A model generated the notes under the pieces. The model ran no database searches. It saw only the letters and a list, made by a program, of their open reading frames with translations, and was not told where the DNA came from. The translations under genes and the position numbers were made by a program. Shown here one piece after another: positions 29,491-38,703 of a stretch of 64,000 nt of DNA (positions are counted from its first letter, which is position 1; each line of letters starts with the position of its first letter). Source of the DNA: Bacteroidaceae bacterium (GTDB lineage: Bacteria; Bacteroidota; Bacteroidia; Bacteroidales; Bacteroidaceae); NCBI GenBank assembly GCA_017525235.1, contig JAFXTC010000060.1, forward strand, positions 62,001-126,000. Reading direction: 5' to 3'.

Positions 29491-30681
29491 ATGATAAATG
29501 AAAATTACCAGAAACTTTCCGAGTCCTATCTCTTTTCCGAGATTGCTCGAAAAGTGAAAGCATACAAGGAGGAGCACCCGAAGGCCGACATCATCAGCCT
29601 CGGTATTGGTGATGTCACGCAGCCGCTCTGCCCCGCTGTGATAGAGGCACTGCACAAGGCTACCGATGAGATGGCTTGCAGCGCCACATTCCGCGGTTAT
29701 GGTCCCGAGCGCGGATATGACTTTCTGCGCAACGCCATCGTGCAGAATGATTTTCAGGCTCGTGGCATAGAAATGGATGCTGATGAAATCTTTGTCAGCG
29801 ATGGAGCCAAGAGTGATACGGGCAACTTTCAGGAGCTGCTGAGCAAAGACGTGCGCATCGCTGTTACCGACCCTGTTTATCCCGTCTATGTGGATTCTAA
29901 CATCATGGCAGGTCGTGAGATTGTATATCTACCCTGCAAGGCTGAAAATGATTTTGCACCCGAGCTCCCCGCAGAGCACGTAGATGTCATATACCTCTGC
30001 TATCCCAACAACCCGACAGGAACTACACTTAACAGAGTGCAACTGAAAAAGTGGGTGGATTATGCGCTCAAGGAGGGTGCGCTCATCTTCTATGATGCTG
30101 CCTACGAGGCTTATATCCAAAGCGATGATGTGCCTCACAGCATCTATGAGGTAGAGGGTGCCAAGCAGTGTGCCGTGGAGTTTCACAGTTACTCCAAGAC
30201 AGCGGGTTTTACGGGCATTCGTTGCGGCTATACGGTGGTTCCGAAGGAAGTGAAGAGTGAAGAGTTAAGAGTGAGGAATTCAAGTCTGAATCAACTCTGG
30301 AATCGCCGGCAATCCACAAAGTTCAATGGTACGAGTTACCTCAGCCAACGTGCTGCTGAGGCTATCTACACACCCGATGGCAAAGCACAGATTCAGGCTA
30401 CCATCTGCTACTACATGGAGAACGCTCGATTGATGCGTGAGGCACTGACCGTAATGGGCTTTATGGTCTATGGTGGCGTGGATGCTCCCTATTTGTGGGT
30501 GAAAGTTCCAGAGGGAACTACATCGTGGGGCTTCTTTGAAGAAATGCTGCATAAGGCGAACGTTGTCTGTACTCCTGGCGTCGGTTTCGGTAATGCAGGA
30601 GAAGGTTACGTAAGATTGACAGCCTTTGGCAGAAGGGAGCAAACAGTTGAGGCGCTGAAGAGAATCAAGACATTAGGATAA
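29491..30681 (+). CDS. dapL: LL-diaminopimelate aminotransferase
   Basis: DapL converts tetrahydrodipicolinate directly to LL-diaminopimelate with glutamate as amino donor, by-passing the succinylase steps. The 396-residue PLP protein contains [20 protein letters not shown], the Lys-containing [15 protein letters not shown] and [15 protein letters not shown], the last being a DapL signature. Around residues 250-265 the segment [13 protein letters not shown] is coded by the GAAGAGTGAAGAGTTAAGAG purine repeat that usually lies between genes; it replaces the loop before LNQLWNRRQ. The gap from dapF contains the TCAGAATAATCAGAG simple repeat. The glutamate donor explains its place with gltBD. Confidence 0.95.
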   Translation: MINENYQKLSESYLFSEIARKVKAYKEEHPKADIISLGIGDVTQPLCPAVIEALHKATDEMACSATFRGYGPERGYDFLRNAIVQNDFQARGIEMDADEIFVSDGAKSDTGNFQELLSKDVRIAVTDPVYPVYVDSNIMAGREIVYLPCKAENDFAPELPAEHVDVIYLCYPNNPTGTTLNRVQLKKWVDYALKEGALIFYDAAYEAYIQSDDVPHSIYEVEGAKQCAVEFHSYSKTAGFTGIRCGYTVVPKEVKSEELRVRNSSLNQLWNRRQSTKFNGTSYLSQRAAEAIYTPDGKAQIQATICYYMENARLMREALTVMGFMVYGGVDAPYLWVKVPEGTTSWGFFEEMLHKANVVCTPGVGFGNAGEGYVRLTAFGRREQTVEALKRIKTLG

Positions 30682-30728
30682 TCAGAATAATCAGAGTATT
30701 CGGAGTTTTCAGAATAATCAGAAAAAAT

Positions 30729-33700
30729 ATGAAACAGCAAGGTTTATATAGTGAAGCTTATGAGCATGATGCTTGCGGCGTGGGAATGGTAGTAAACATA
30801 CACGGCGGAAAGAGTCATGAACTGGTGGATAACGCACTGAAGGTGTTGGAAAATATGGAGCACCGCGGTGCCGAGACGCGCGACAAGACAGGCGATGGTG
30901 CCGGTATCATGGTGCAGATTCCGCACGAGTTTATTCTGTTGCAGGGTATCCCGGTGCCAGAGAAGGGTCGTTATGGAACAGGTCTGGTGTTTCTTCCTAA
31001 GGGCGAGAAAGCTCAGCAGGAAATCTTGGCCATAATGATTGAGGAAATTGAGCGCGAAGGACTGCAGTTGATGCACATGCGTTCGGTTCCTACCTGCCCG
31101 GAAGTTCTGGGAGCTGGTGCAAGAGAGGTGGAGCCGGAAATCAAGCAGATTTTCATAAAGACTCACCCCCAGCCCCTCCCTGTTAAGGAGGGGGGATGTT
31201 TCCCTCAGGATGAGGAGGCCGAACTAGAAAAGAAGCTATATATAACAAGAAAGAGAATTGAGAACAGGGTAGATAAGATGGAAGAGCTATCTACTCCCTC
31301 CCTACAAGGGAGGGCGAGGGGAGAGTCTGACTTCTACATTTGTCCTCTTTCCTCAAAGAACATTATATATAAAGGTATGCTGACGAGCGGCCAGCTCAGA
31401 CGCTATTTCCCCGATTTATCTAATCCATACTTCACGAGCGGACTGGCGTTGGTACACTCGCGTTTCTCTACCAACACCTTCCCCAAGTGGAAGCTGGCAC
31501 AGCCTTTCCGCTTGTTGGCACATAACGGTGAGATCAATACCATCCGTGGAAACCGTGGTTGGATGAAAGCCCGTGAGAGTGTGTTGAGCAGTGAGGCGTT
31601 GGGCGACATCAAGGATATTCGTCCGATTGTACAGGAGGGCATGAGCGATTCGGCCAGCTTGGATAATGTGTTTGAGTTCCTGATGATGAGTGGACTCTCA
31701 TTACCACAGGCAATGGCCATCTTGGTACCAGAAAGTTTCAACGACAAGAACCCGATAAGTGAAGACCTGAAGGCCTTCTATGAATATCATTCTATCTTGA
31801 TGGAGCCTTGGGACGGTCCTGCTGCACTTCTTTTCAGCGACGGTCGTTTTGCTGGCGGAATGCTTGACCGAAATGGTCTGCGCCCCAGTCGTTATACCAT
31901 CACCAAGGGTGGCATGATTGTCGTTGCTTCTGAAGTAGGTGTAATGGACTTCGAGCCAAGCGATGTTGTCAGCAAGGGGCGTCTGCAGCCAGGTAAGATC
32001 TTGCTTATTGATACGCAAGAAGGAAAGATATACTACGATGGTGAGATTAAGGAGCAGTTGGCAAAGGCTCATCCTTATCGTGAGTGGCTCTCAACGAACC
32101 GCATTCAGTTGGAGAAACTGAAGAGCGGTCGTCATGTGGAGAACTCCGTTGAGAATCTTGAACGAAAACTCATCAACTTTGGCTTTGGCCAAGAGGATAT
32201 CGAAAAGACCGTTATCCCGATGGCAACGGCAGGTCAGGAACCTGTGGCTGCGATGGGTAACGATACGCCTTTGGCAGTTATCAGCGACCGTCCACAGATA
32301 TTCTTTAACTACTTCCGCCAACAGTTTGCGCAGGTAACGAACCCTGCCATCGACCCCATTCGTGAGGAGTTGGTGATGTCGCTGACCGAGTACATCGGTG
32401 CCGTTGGAACCAACATTCTGACACCCGATGCCAGCAACTGCAAAATGGTTCGCCTGCCACAGCCAGTGCTGACCAACACACAGTTGGATATCTTATGTAA
32501 TATAAGGTATAAGGGATTCAACACAAAGAAGCTTCCCATCCTTTTTGACATCCAGAAGGGTGAGAGTGGGCTGCGCCAAGCCATCGAAAACCTCTGCAAG
32601 GAGGCGGAAGCAAGTGTGGATGAAGGCGTGAACTACATCATACTTTCAGATAAAGACATCGACGATAAGCGTGCAGCCATTCCAAGTTTATTGGCCGTAA
32701 GTGCCGTTCACCATTACTTGATTAGTGTGGGCAAGCGTGTTCAGACCGCCCTGATTGTAGAGAGCGGCGAGATTCGCGAGGTAATGCATGCTGCCCTGCT
32801 CCTGGGCTACGGCGCCAGCGCCATCTGTCCGTATATGACCTTTGCCGTATTGGATGATTTGGTAAAGAAACATAAGATTCAGGAGGAATACGCCACAGCA
32901 GAGGCCAATTACATTAAGGCCGTCGATAAAGGCTTGAAAAAGATAATGAGTAAGATGGGTATCAGCACCATTCGCAGCTATCGTGGCGCTAAGATATTCG
33001 AGAGCATCGGTCTCTCAGAGGACCTGCTGAAACGCTACTTCGGTACAGAGGTAAGCACCATTGACGGCATCGGCCTGAAGGAGATTGCCCGCGATGCCAT
33101 CCGTCTGCACGACGAGGCTTTCAGACCAGCTGAGATTAACGAGTTCCTTCCAAACAACGGCCAGTTCTCTTGGCGTAAGGACGGTATCTTGCATGCTTGG
33201 AATCCTGACACCATCGCTAATCTACAGATTGCAACCCGACTAGGCTCATACAAGAAGTTCAAGGAGTGGGCACAGATGGTGGACGAGAAGGAAAAACCTA
33301 TCTTCATTCGCGACTTCTTTGGGTTCAAAAAGGCCGCCAAGCCTACGCCTCTGGATGAGGTTGAGCCCGTGGAAAGCATCGTAAAGCATTTTGTGACGGG
33401 CGCCATGAGTTTCGGTGCCCTGAGCATCGAATCGCACGAGGCATTGGCTCTGGCAATGAACAAACTGGGTACACGTAGTAATACGGGTGAAGGTGGTGAG
33501 GATAATGCCCGTTACCATTCTGATGTTGATGGCATAAGCCTCAGCAGCAAAACCAAGCAAATTGCCAGCGGTCGTTTTGGTGTAACAGCCGAATACCTGG
33601 TTAACGCAGAAGAAATACAGATTAAGGTGGCCCAAGGTGCCAAGCCCGGTGAGGGCGGTCAGTTGCCAGGATTCAAGGTAAACGAGATTATCGCCAAGAC

Positions 33701-35324
33701 ACGTAACGCCATCCCTGGCATCAGTCTGATTTCTCCGCCACCCCATCACGACATCTATAGTATCGAGGACTTGGCGCAGCTCATCTTCGATCTCAAGAAT
33801 ATAAACCCAACAGCCGCCGTCAGTGTGAAACTCGTAGCAGAAAGTGGCGTAGGAACCATTGCCGCTGGTGTGGCAAAAGCCAAGGCCGACTTAATCGTCA
33901 TCAGCGGTGCTGAGGGTGGTACAGGTGCCAGTCCTGCCAGCAGTATGCGCTTTGCTGGCATCTCTCCCGAGATTGGTCTTGCAGAAACACAGCAAACGTT
34001 GGTCATCAACGGTTTGCGCAACCAGGTTCGCTTGCAGACCGACGGTCAGTTGAAGACGGCCAAGGACGTCATCATCATGGCCATGCTGGGTGCCGACGAG
34101 TTCTCGTTCGGTACGCTTCCCTTGATTGTGTTAGGTTGTGTGATGATGCGCAAATGCAACACCAATACCTGTCCTGTAGGTGTTGCAACACAGGATGAAC
34201 GCCTCCGTGCTCGCTTCATGGGTCGTGCTGAATACGTGGTGAACTTCTTCACCTTCCTGGCTGAGCAGGTTCGCGAATATCTGTCAGAGATTGGTGTTCA
34301 CAGCCTGAAGGAAATCATTGGCCACACAGAACTCATCGTTCAAAATGAAGAATTAAGAATGAAGGGTGAAAAATATGCTGCCGCAGTGGAGAAATGGAAC
34401 ACCATTGATTTCGGTCGTCTGCTACACAAGCCTGAAAGCGATAAGCCCCTCTACTGGGACCGCGGAGAGTTCACCAAGGTTACATGCGTGAAGGACGAGG
34501 AAATCATTGCTGCCGCACAGAAGGCTATTGATAATCAAGAAGAAGTCACCCTGGACTTCGCCATCAAGAATACCGATCGTGCTGCCTGCACCATGCTTTC
34601 TGGTGTCATCGCCAAGAAATATGGCGAAGTTGGTTTGCCCGATGGTACCATAAATATTAAGTTCAAGGGTTCTGCCGGTCAGTCGTTTGGTGCTTTCGCT
34701 GTGAAAGGTTTGAACCTGCGACTGGAAGGCGAGACCAACGACTACTTTGGTAAGGGCCTTTCTGGTGGCCGTATCAGCATCTTGCCTCCTGCCCGTAGAA
34801 GTGCCGACTTCCGTGCCGAAGATAACATCATTGCAGGCAATACAGGTTTGTATGGTGCCACTAGTGGTGAGTTGTATGTTAACGGTCGTGTGGGTGAGCG
34901 CTTTGCCGTGCGTAACTCGGGCGCTATTGCCGTTGTGGAAGGTGCAGGCGACCATTGTTGCGAGTACATGACGGGTGGTCGGGTAGTGGTACTGGGCAAG
35001 ACAGGCCGCAACTTTGCTGCTGGTATGAGTGGCGGTGTGGCATACGTGTACGACCCCGACCACACGTTCGACTACTTCTGTAATATGGATATGGTAGAGA
35101 TAAACCTTGTGGAGGAAGCCTCACACCGCAAGGAATTGCTTGAGTTTGTCCGTCAACATTATCTGCACACAGGCTCTGCCTTAGCCGGACGAATGTTGGA
35201 CGATTGGCATCGCTATATCGAGGATTTCATTCAAGTGGTTCCTATCGAGTACAAGCGCGTTTTGCAGGAGGAACAAATGGCCCGATTGCATGAGAAGATT
35301 GCCGACATCCAGCGTGATTATTAA
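30729..35324 (+). CDS. gltB: Glutamate synthase large subunit
   Basis: GltB with GltD forms glutamate from 2-oxoglutarate and glutamine. The protein has 1531 residues. The propeptide MKQQGLYSEAYEHDA precedes the nucleophile Cys16 (CGVGMV). The synthase domain carries SFGALSIESHEAL, the FMN region SGAEGGTGASPASSMRFAG, and the iron-sulphur Cys in CVMMRKCNTNTCPVGVATQ. The C-terminal alpha domain has GSAGQSFGAF and GGRVVVLGKTGRNFAAGMSGG. Two foreign stretches occur in the glutaminase domain: residues about 144-200 (THPQPLPVKEGGCF to LSTPSLQGRARGES), coded by paired palindromes at 31159-31328. Another, QNEELRMKGEK near 34341-34372, is coded by a purine simple repeat. The frame stays intact throughout. 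Confidence 0.97.
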   Translation: MKQQGLYSEAYEHDACGVGMVVNIHGGKSHELVDNALKVLENMEHRGAETRDKTGDGAGIMVQIPHEFILLQGIPVPEKGRYGTGLVFLPKGEKAQQEILAIMIEEIEREGLQLMHMRSVPTCPEVLGAGAREVEPEIKQIFIKTHPQPLPVKEGGCFPQDEEAELEKKLYITRKRIENRVDKMEELSTPSLQGRARGESDFYICPLSSKNIIYKGMLTSGQLRRYFPDLSNPYFTSGLALVHSRFSTNTFPKWKLAQPFRLLAHNGEINTIRGNRGWMKARESVLSSEALGDIKDIRPIVQEGMSDSASLDNVFEFLMMSGLSLPQAMAILVPESFNDKNPISEDLKAFYEYHSILMEPWDGPAALLFSDGRFAGGMLDRNGLRPSRYTITKGGMIVVASEVGVMDFEPSDVVSKGRLQPGKILLIDTQEGKIYYDGEIKEQLAKAHPYREWLSTNRIQLEKLKSGRHVENSVENLERKLINFGFGQEDIEKTVIPMATAGQEPVAAMGNDTPLAVISDRPQIFFNYFRQQFAQVTNPAIDPIREELVMSLTEYIGAVGTNILTPDASNCKMVRLPQPVLTNTQLDILCNIRYKGFNTKKLPILFDIQKGESGLRQAIENLCKEAEASVDEGVNYIILSDKDIDDKRAAIPSLLAVSAVHHYLISVGKRVQTALIVESGEIREVMHAALLLGYGASAICPYMTFAVLDDLVKKHKIQEEYATAEANYIKAVDKGLKKIMSKMGISTIRSYRGAKIFESIGLSEDLLKRYFGTEVSTIDGIGLKEIARDAIRLHDEAFRPAEINEFLPNNGQFSWRKDGILHAWNPDTIANLQIATRLGSYKKFKEWAQMVDEKEKPIFIRDFFGFKKAAKPTPLDEVEPVESIVKHFVTGAMSFGALSIESHEALALAMNKLGTRSNTGEGGEDNARYHSDVDGISLSSKTKQIASGRFGVTAEYLVNAEEIQIKVAQGAKPGEGGQLPGFKVNEIIAKTRNAIPGISLISPPPHHDIYSIEDLAQLIFDLKNINPTAAVSVKLVAESGVGTIAAGVAKAKADLIVISGAEGGTGASPASSMRFAGISPEIGLAETQQTLVINGLRNQVRLQTDGQLKTAKDVIIMAMLGADEFSFGTLPLIVLGCVMMRKCNTNTCPVGVATQDERLRARFMGRAEYVVNFFTFLAEQVREYLSEIGVHSLKEIIGHTELIVQNEELRMKGEKYAAAVEKWNTIDFGRLLHKPESDKPLYWDRGEFTKVTCVKDEEIIAAAQKAIDNQEEVTLDFAIKNTDRAACTMLSGVIAKKYGEVGLPDGTINIKFKGSAGQSFGAFAVKGLNLRLEGETNDYFGKGLSGGRISILPPARRSADFRAEDNIIAGNTGLYGATSGELYVNGRVGERFAVRNSGAIAVVEGAGDHCCEYMTGGRVVVLGKTGRNFAAGMSGGVAYVYDPDHTFDYFCNMDMVEINLVEEASHRKELLEFVRQHYLHTGSALAGRMLDDWHRYIEDFIQVVPIEYKRVLQEEQMARLHEKIADIQRDY
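31159..31328. repeat. Paired REP-like palindromes (A-type + B-type), BIME-like, inside gltB
   Basis: An A-type unit (CCCCTCCCTGTTAAGGAGGG) near 31174-31195 and a B-type unit (CCCTCCCTACAAGGGAGGGC) near 31296-31316 lie about 100 bases apart. The composite starts AGACTC and ends GAGTCT, matching the AGACCC/GGGTCT ends of the pyrG copies. It is in frame and adds about 56 residues to the glutaminase domain. Confidence 0.8.
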
Positions 35325-35360
35325 TTATCCATTTTCAATTTTCAATTATCAATTGTTATC

Positions 35361-36713
35361 ATGGGAAATCCAAAAGCATTTCTGACAGTGCCTCGTAAAG
35401 AGGCTGGATATAGACCTGTTCACGATCGTATTCATGACTTTGGCGAAGTAGAACAGACATTAAATACAAAAGACCGACAAGAACAGGCCTCTCGTTGTAT
35501 GGACTGCGGCGTGCCCTTCTGCCATTGGGCTTGTCCGTTGGGCAACAAAGACCCCGAATGGAACGATGCTTTGTATCATGGCGAATGGGAAACTGCTTAT
35601 AAGCTGCTGAAGAAGACAAATCCTTTCCCTGAGTTCACAGGTCGCATCTGCCCAGCACTTTGCGAGAAAGCTTGCGTGCTCTACCACACCACAGGCGAAG
35701 CTGTTACTAACCGCGAGAATGAAGCTGCCATCGCCGAGCGTGCCTTCTTGGAGGGTTATGTAACTATTGAGAATCCCCAGCGGAATGGTAAGAAGGTAGC
35801 CGTTATCGGTGCCGGTCCTGCAGGCTTGGCAGCTGCCAACGACCTGAACCTGATGGGTTACACTGTAACAGTCTTTGAAAAGAACGAAGCTGCCGGTGGA
35901 TTGCTGCGCTATGGTATCCCCAACTTCAAGTTAAACAAGCAGATAATTGACCGTCGCATTAGCGTAATGGAGCAAGAAGGGGTTGAGTTCCGTTATAATT
36001 CCGAAATTTCCGAAGAATCCGGAATATCTGGAATCTCCAGAGATTACGACGCAGTAGTAATATCCACCGGTACTCCCACTGCCCGTGACCTGAAAGCCCC
36101 TGGCCGCGAATTGAAAGGCGTGCATCTGGCCCTTGAACTGCTCTCGCAACAGAACCGAGTGCTGGCGGGTATGTCATTCTCAGATGAGGAGCGCATCACG
36201 ACCAAAGGCAAGAATGTGCTTGTGATTGGTGGTGGCGATACGGGTAGCGATTGCATTGGTACTGCCCATCGTCAGGGTTGCAAGAGTGTGACGCAGATAG
36301 AGATTATGCCCAAACCTCCCGTTGGTCACAACCCCAACACCCCTTGGCCCAATTGGCCCGTCATCCTGAAGACTACCAGCAGTCACGAGGAAGGCTGCAC
36401 TCGTCGTTGGAACATCAATACCCTTGAGTTCCTTGGTGAGAACGGAAAGGTTACGGGCGTAAAGGTACAGCCCATAGATTGGAAACCCAATCCGGAAGGC
36501 GGAAGACCTATTATGGTAGAAGCCGGCGAGCCAGAAATCATCAAGGCCGAACTGGTACTTCTTGCTATGGGTTTCCTGAAACCCGAGCATCCCGAATATC
36601 CCGACAATGTCTTTGTTTGCGGTGATGCTGCCAATGGTGCCAGCTTGGTTGTGAGGGCTATCGCCAGCGGTAAGCAAACGGCCCAGAAAGTTGATGCTTT
36701 CTTGAAAAGGTAA
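35361..36713 (+). CDS. gltD: Glutamate synthase small subunit (NADPH)
   Basis: GltD passes electrons from NADPH through FAD and Fe-S clusters to GltB. The 450-residue protein has the N-terminal cluster ligands CMDCGVPFCHWACPLGN and GRICPALCEKAC, the FAD dinucleotide fold VIGAGPAGLAAAND and the NADPH fold VIGGGDTGSDC. VFVCGDAANGASLVVRAIASG is the usual C-terminal signature. Residues about 213-227 (NSEISEESGISGIS) are coded by a TCCGAAGAATCC-type simple repeat like that found between genes of this island. It is the last gene of the dapF-dapL-gltB-gltD operon and is followed by a terminator. The 5' flank carries TTTTCAATTTTCAATTATC. Confidence 0.97.
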   Translation: MGNPKAFLTVPRKEAGYRPVHDRIHDFGEVEQTLNTKDRQEQASRCMDCGVPFCHWACPLGNKDPEWNDALYHGEWETAYKLLKKTNPFPEFTGRICPALCEKACVLYHTTGEAVTNRENEAAIAERAFLEGYVTIENPQRNGKKVAVIGAGPAGLAAANDLNLMGYTVTVFEKNEAAGGLLRYGIPNFKLNKQIIDRRISVMEQEGVEFRYNSEISEESGISGISRDYDAVVISTGTPTARDLKAPGRELKGVHLALELLSQQNRVLAGMSFSDEERITTKGKNVLVIGGGDTGSDCIGTAHRQGCKSVTQIEIMPKPPVGHNPNTPWPNWPVILKTTSSHEEGCTRRWNINTLEFLGENGKVTGVKVQPIDWKPNPEGGRPIMVEAGEPEIIKAELVLLAMGFLKPEHPEYPDNVFVCGDAANGASLVVRAIASGKQTAQKVDAFLKR

Positions 36714-36733
36714 AGCCTCCCCTTTTTTACAAT

Positions 36734-36773
36734 AAAACGCCCCGACAGGCTTCGCAGCTTATCGGGGTGTTTT
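36734..36773. terminator. Terminator after gltD
   Basis: A 12-bp stem (AAAACGCCCCGA at 36734-36745 with TCGGGGTGTTTT at 36762-36773, one G-T pair) with T runs on both strands. It can end the gltD operon and the convergent anti-sigma gene. Confidence 0.85.
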
Positions 36774-36799
36774 GTGATTTATTTCTTTGAGAACTTACT

Positions 36800-37750
36800 T
36801 TACTGCTTTACCAGTTCGTAGTTCGTTACACCATTTTCTTGCATTAGTTTCTTGATGCGGTCAATGTGTTGTTGGGGAACGCCTTTGCAGATGTTGACGC
36901 GAACATGATGGTCTTTGCGGTAAGCCACTTCCTTGAGGTGGATGCGGACGTTTTCCCATTTACCCGTCCATGAGGTGTAGATGTAGTCATGCCAGTCATA
37001 GCTGTCCTTGATTTCCTTGCACTTCCAGATGGTGACAGGCTGGTAGGCCCCTTTGGGCACAGTACCGGTTAGCAGAATAGTCAGATTGGGATTGACATTG
37101 CCCTTCATGTTGCTAGGAACCTGAACAGGCGTAGTGATGAGGTTTACAGTTTTCCCTTTGCTAAAGTGAATCTCCACCTTATTTACCGATGAAGCAGGCA
37201 GGTCGGGCAAATTACCCGATTCAATTTCTTTGCCGTCAACTTTGACAGTAGCACGATACTCTCCATTGAGTGGCAAGGCGGGGGATCTTACAATGGGATA
37301 ATCTTCAATGTAGGAACCGTTGTCCTTCTCAACCCATGTCCCTTTGAGCCATGTCACGATGACTTTCTCTCCGTTTTCCGTGAGCGCGAGCATCTTCTCG
37401 TTAGTATACCTCTCGCTCTCCTGTTTTGCTGATATGGCGTGGTAGGCTGCATAGGACAGTCCGCAAAGGAAGGCAGCGGCGATGAGGATGGCGGCGACAC
37501 GCATCCACCAGTGTTGCGAAGGCTGTCTTAGCTTGTTGCGTTTCTGGTTGAATCGTTTCCAGGCTGCATCAACGTTTGTGAGATTATTCGCATGAGTGTG
37601 CCGACTGCTACGTTTGGCTTCCACCATCAGGCGATAAGCCTCGCGGGTCTCTTCATCCTGGTTGATGATATCACGGATTTCCTGATCGGTATATGCCTCA
37701 GGATTGTCAAGCATTTCCAGAAGCTGTTGGATAGTCTTTTCCTCTTTCAT
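36800..37750 (-). CDS. Membrane-bound anti-sigma factor-like protein
   Basis: The 316-residue protein has a cytoplasmic N-terminal part (MKEEKTIQQLLEMLDNPEAY, acidic and helical), a single transmembrane segment (about residues 84-105, MRVAAILIAAAFLCGLSYAA) and an extracytoplasmic domain of about 200 residues with strands such as EYRATVKVDGKEI and VNKVEIHFSKGKTV. Its start overlaps the end of the ECF sigma gene by 44 bases, the usual arrangement of a sigma/anti-sigma pair. The outer domain is not of a type I recognise; a signal-sensing role is inferred. Transcription ends in the shared terminator behind gltD. Confidence 0.75.
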   Translation of the reverse strand: MKEEKTIQQLLEMLDNPEAYTDQEIRDIINQDEETREAYRLMVEAKRSSRHTHANNLTNVDAAWKRFNQKRNKLRQPSQHWWMRVAAILIAAAFLCGLSYAAYHAISAKQESERYTNEKMLALTENGEKVIVTWLKGTWVEKDNGSYIEDYPIVRSPALPLNGEYRATVKVDGKEIESGNLPDLPASSVNKVEIHFSKGKTVNLITTPVQVPSNMKGNVNPNLTILLTGTVPKGAYQPVTIWKCKEIKDSYDWHDYIYTSWTGKWENVRIHLKEVAYRKDHHVRVNICKGVPQQHIDRIKKLMQENGVTNYELVKQ

Positions 37751-38228
37751 AATTCCCTTGTTTAAAGTGATTCTTAATTTTCTGAATGCTTTGCGTGAGA
37801 TACTTGTAGGCGGTGTTAGGGTTCAGGTTAAGCCTGCGCGCAATCTCTGCGATGGTCAGGTCTTCGTCGAAACGAAGGCGAAAGATGCTGTGATGCGGTT
37901 CCTCCAGTTGTTCATCCACGAAGGCTGCAATGTCATCCAGTTGATCCATGTTTGCGGACAACTGGTCGGCTTCGGTTTCAACAGGTAATAGGTTTTTCAC
38001 CCTTTGATGCAGTTGCATCTGTCGGATTCTGTTCAGGCAGGCGTTTCGTACGGCGGTCAGCAGATAGCTGTCGTTTTGGGGCAGAATGTCGCTATTCGCC
38101 AGTTTCAGGAAGATGTCCTGCACCACATCCTCTGCTTCACCGCCATCACCCAGCAACACGCTGGCCAGATGGATCATCTTGCTGTAGTTCTGGCGGAAAA
38201 GCACCTCAAGTTTTTTCTCTTCAAGCAT
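37707..38228 (-). CDS. ECF RNA polymerase sigma factor
   Basis: The ATG at 38228 (MLEEKKLEVLFRQNYSKMI) is the likely start; an in-frame ATG at 38252 is possible. Region 2 is seen in DGGEAEDVVQDIFLKLA and SYLLTAVRNACLNRIR, and region 4 in RFDEDLTIAEIARRLNLNPNTAYKYLTQSIQKIKNH, typical of small ECF factors. It is co-transcribed with the overlapping anti-sigma gene. It lies between gltD and glnA, so a link to nitrogen status is possible, but no ECF-type promoter motif could be recognised in the window. Paired systems with SusC/SusD uptake are common in this phylum, but no SusC is adjacent here. Confidence 0.88.
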   Translation of the reverse strand: MLEEKKLEVLFRQNYSKMIHLASVLLGDGGEAEDVVQDIFLKLANSDILPQNDSYLLTAVRNACLNRIRQMQLHQRVKNLLPVETEADQLSANMDQLDDIAAFVDEQLEEPHHSIFRLRFDEDLTIAEIARRLNLNPNTAYKYLTQSIQKIKNHFKQGNYERGKDYPTASGNA

Positions 38229-38572
38229 ATCAGTCTTTATGTTCTTGTGCATCCCGTTTTGGGGCACTTCTACCTATAAGACACTTCAGGCCAATTGTTT
38301 TTTTACGATAGATTTCACTTTTTTCTTCTTTTTCTGTAATAAGTTGCACTGAAGCCTTGGTCATCTGCGACTATCATGAGTCAAAAGTACACATTTCCTG
38401 TGGAAAAACAAAGGATTGCGTTTACAAAAAATGTTTTTCCCCCATTGATAAAAGTCTTATCTCTTTTCAAGAACGACTTTTCCAAACATTCTTTTTGCGT
38501 ATCTGTGCTTCATAATGAAATATAATGTACGCGAAAGATGACATATATCAACAAAAACAAAGAATATCGCAA

Positions 38573-38621
38573 CTTTTTGCTCCAAAATATTTGCAAATAA
38601 TTACAAAATGATGTACCTTTG
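38573..38621 (+). promoter_or_regulatory. glnA promoter with upstream CTTTTTGC box
   Basis: CTTTTTGCTCCAAA at 38573-38586, the -33 TTTG at 38590-38593, and the -7 box TACCTTTG at 38614-38621. There are 27 bases between the box and the -7 element, as before pyrG, glnK and dapF. The leader to the ATG at 38704 is about 75 bases. The remaining spacer (38268-38572) is AT-rich with no gene seen. Confidence 0.85.
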
Positions 38622-38703
38622 CATCGTCGTTATGAAAAAACGATAGTCAAACTGAGAGAAAAGTAGGCAAAAAGATTTGTAATTAATCCAAATTTATCAA
38701 ATT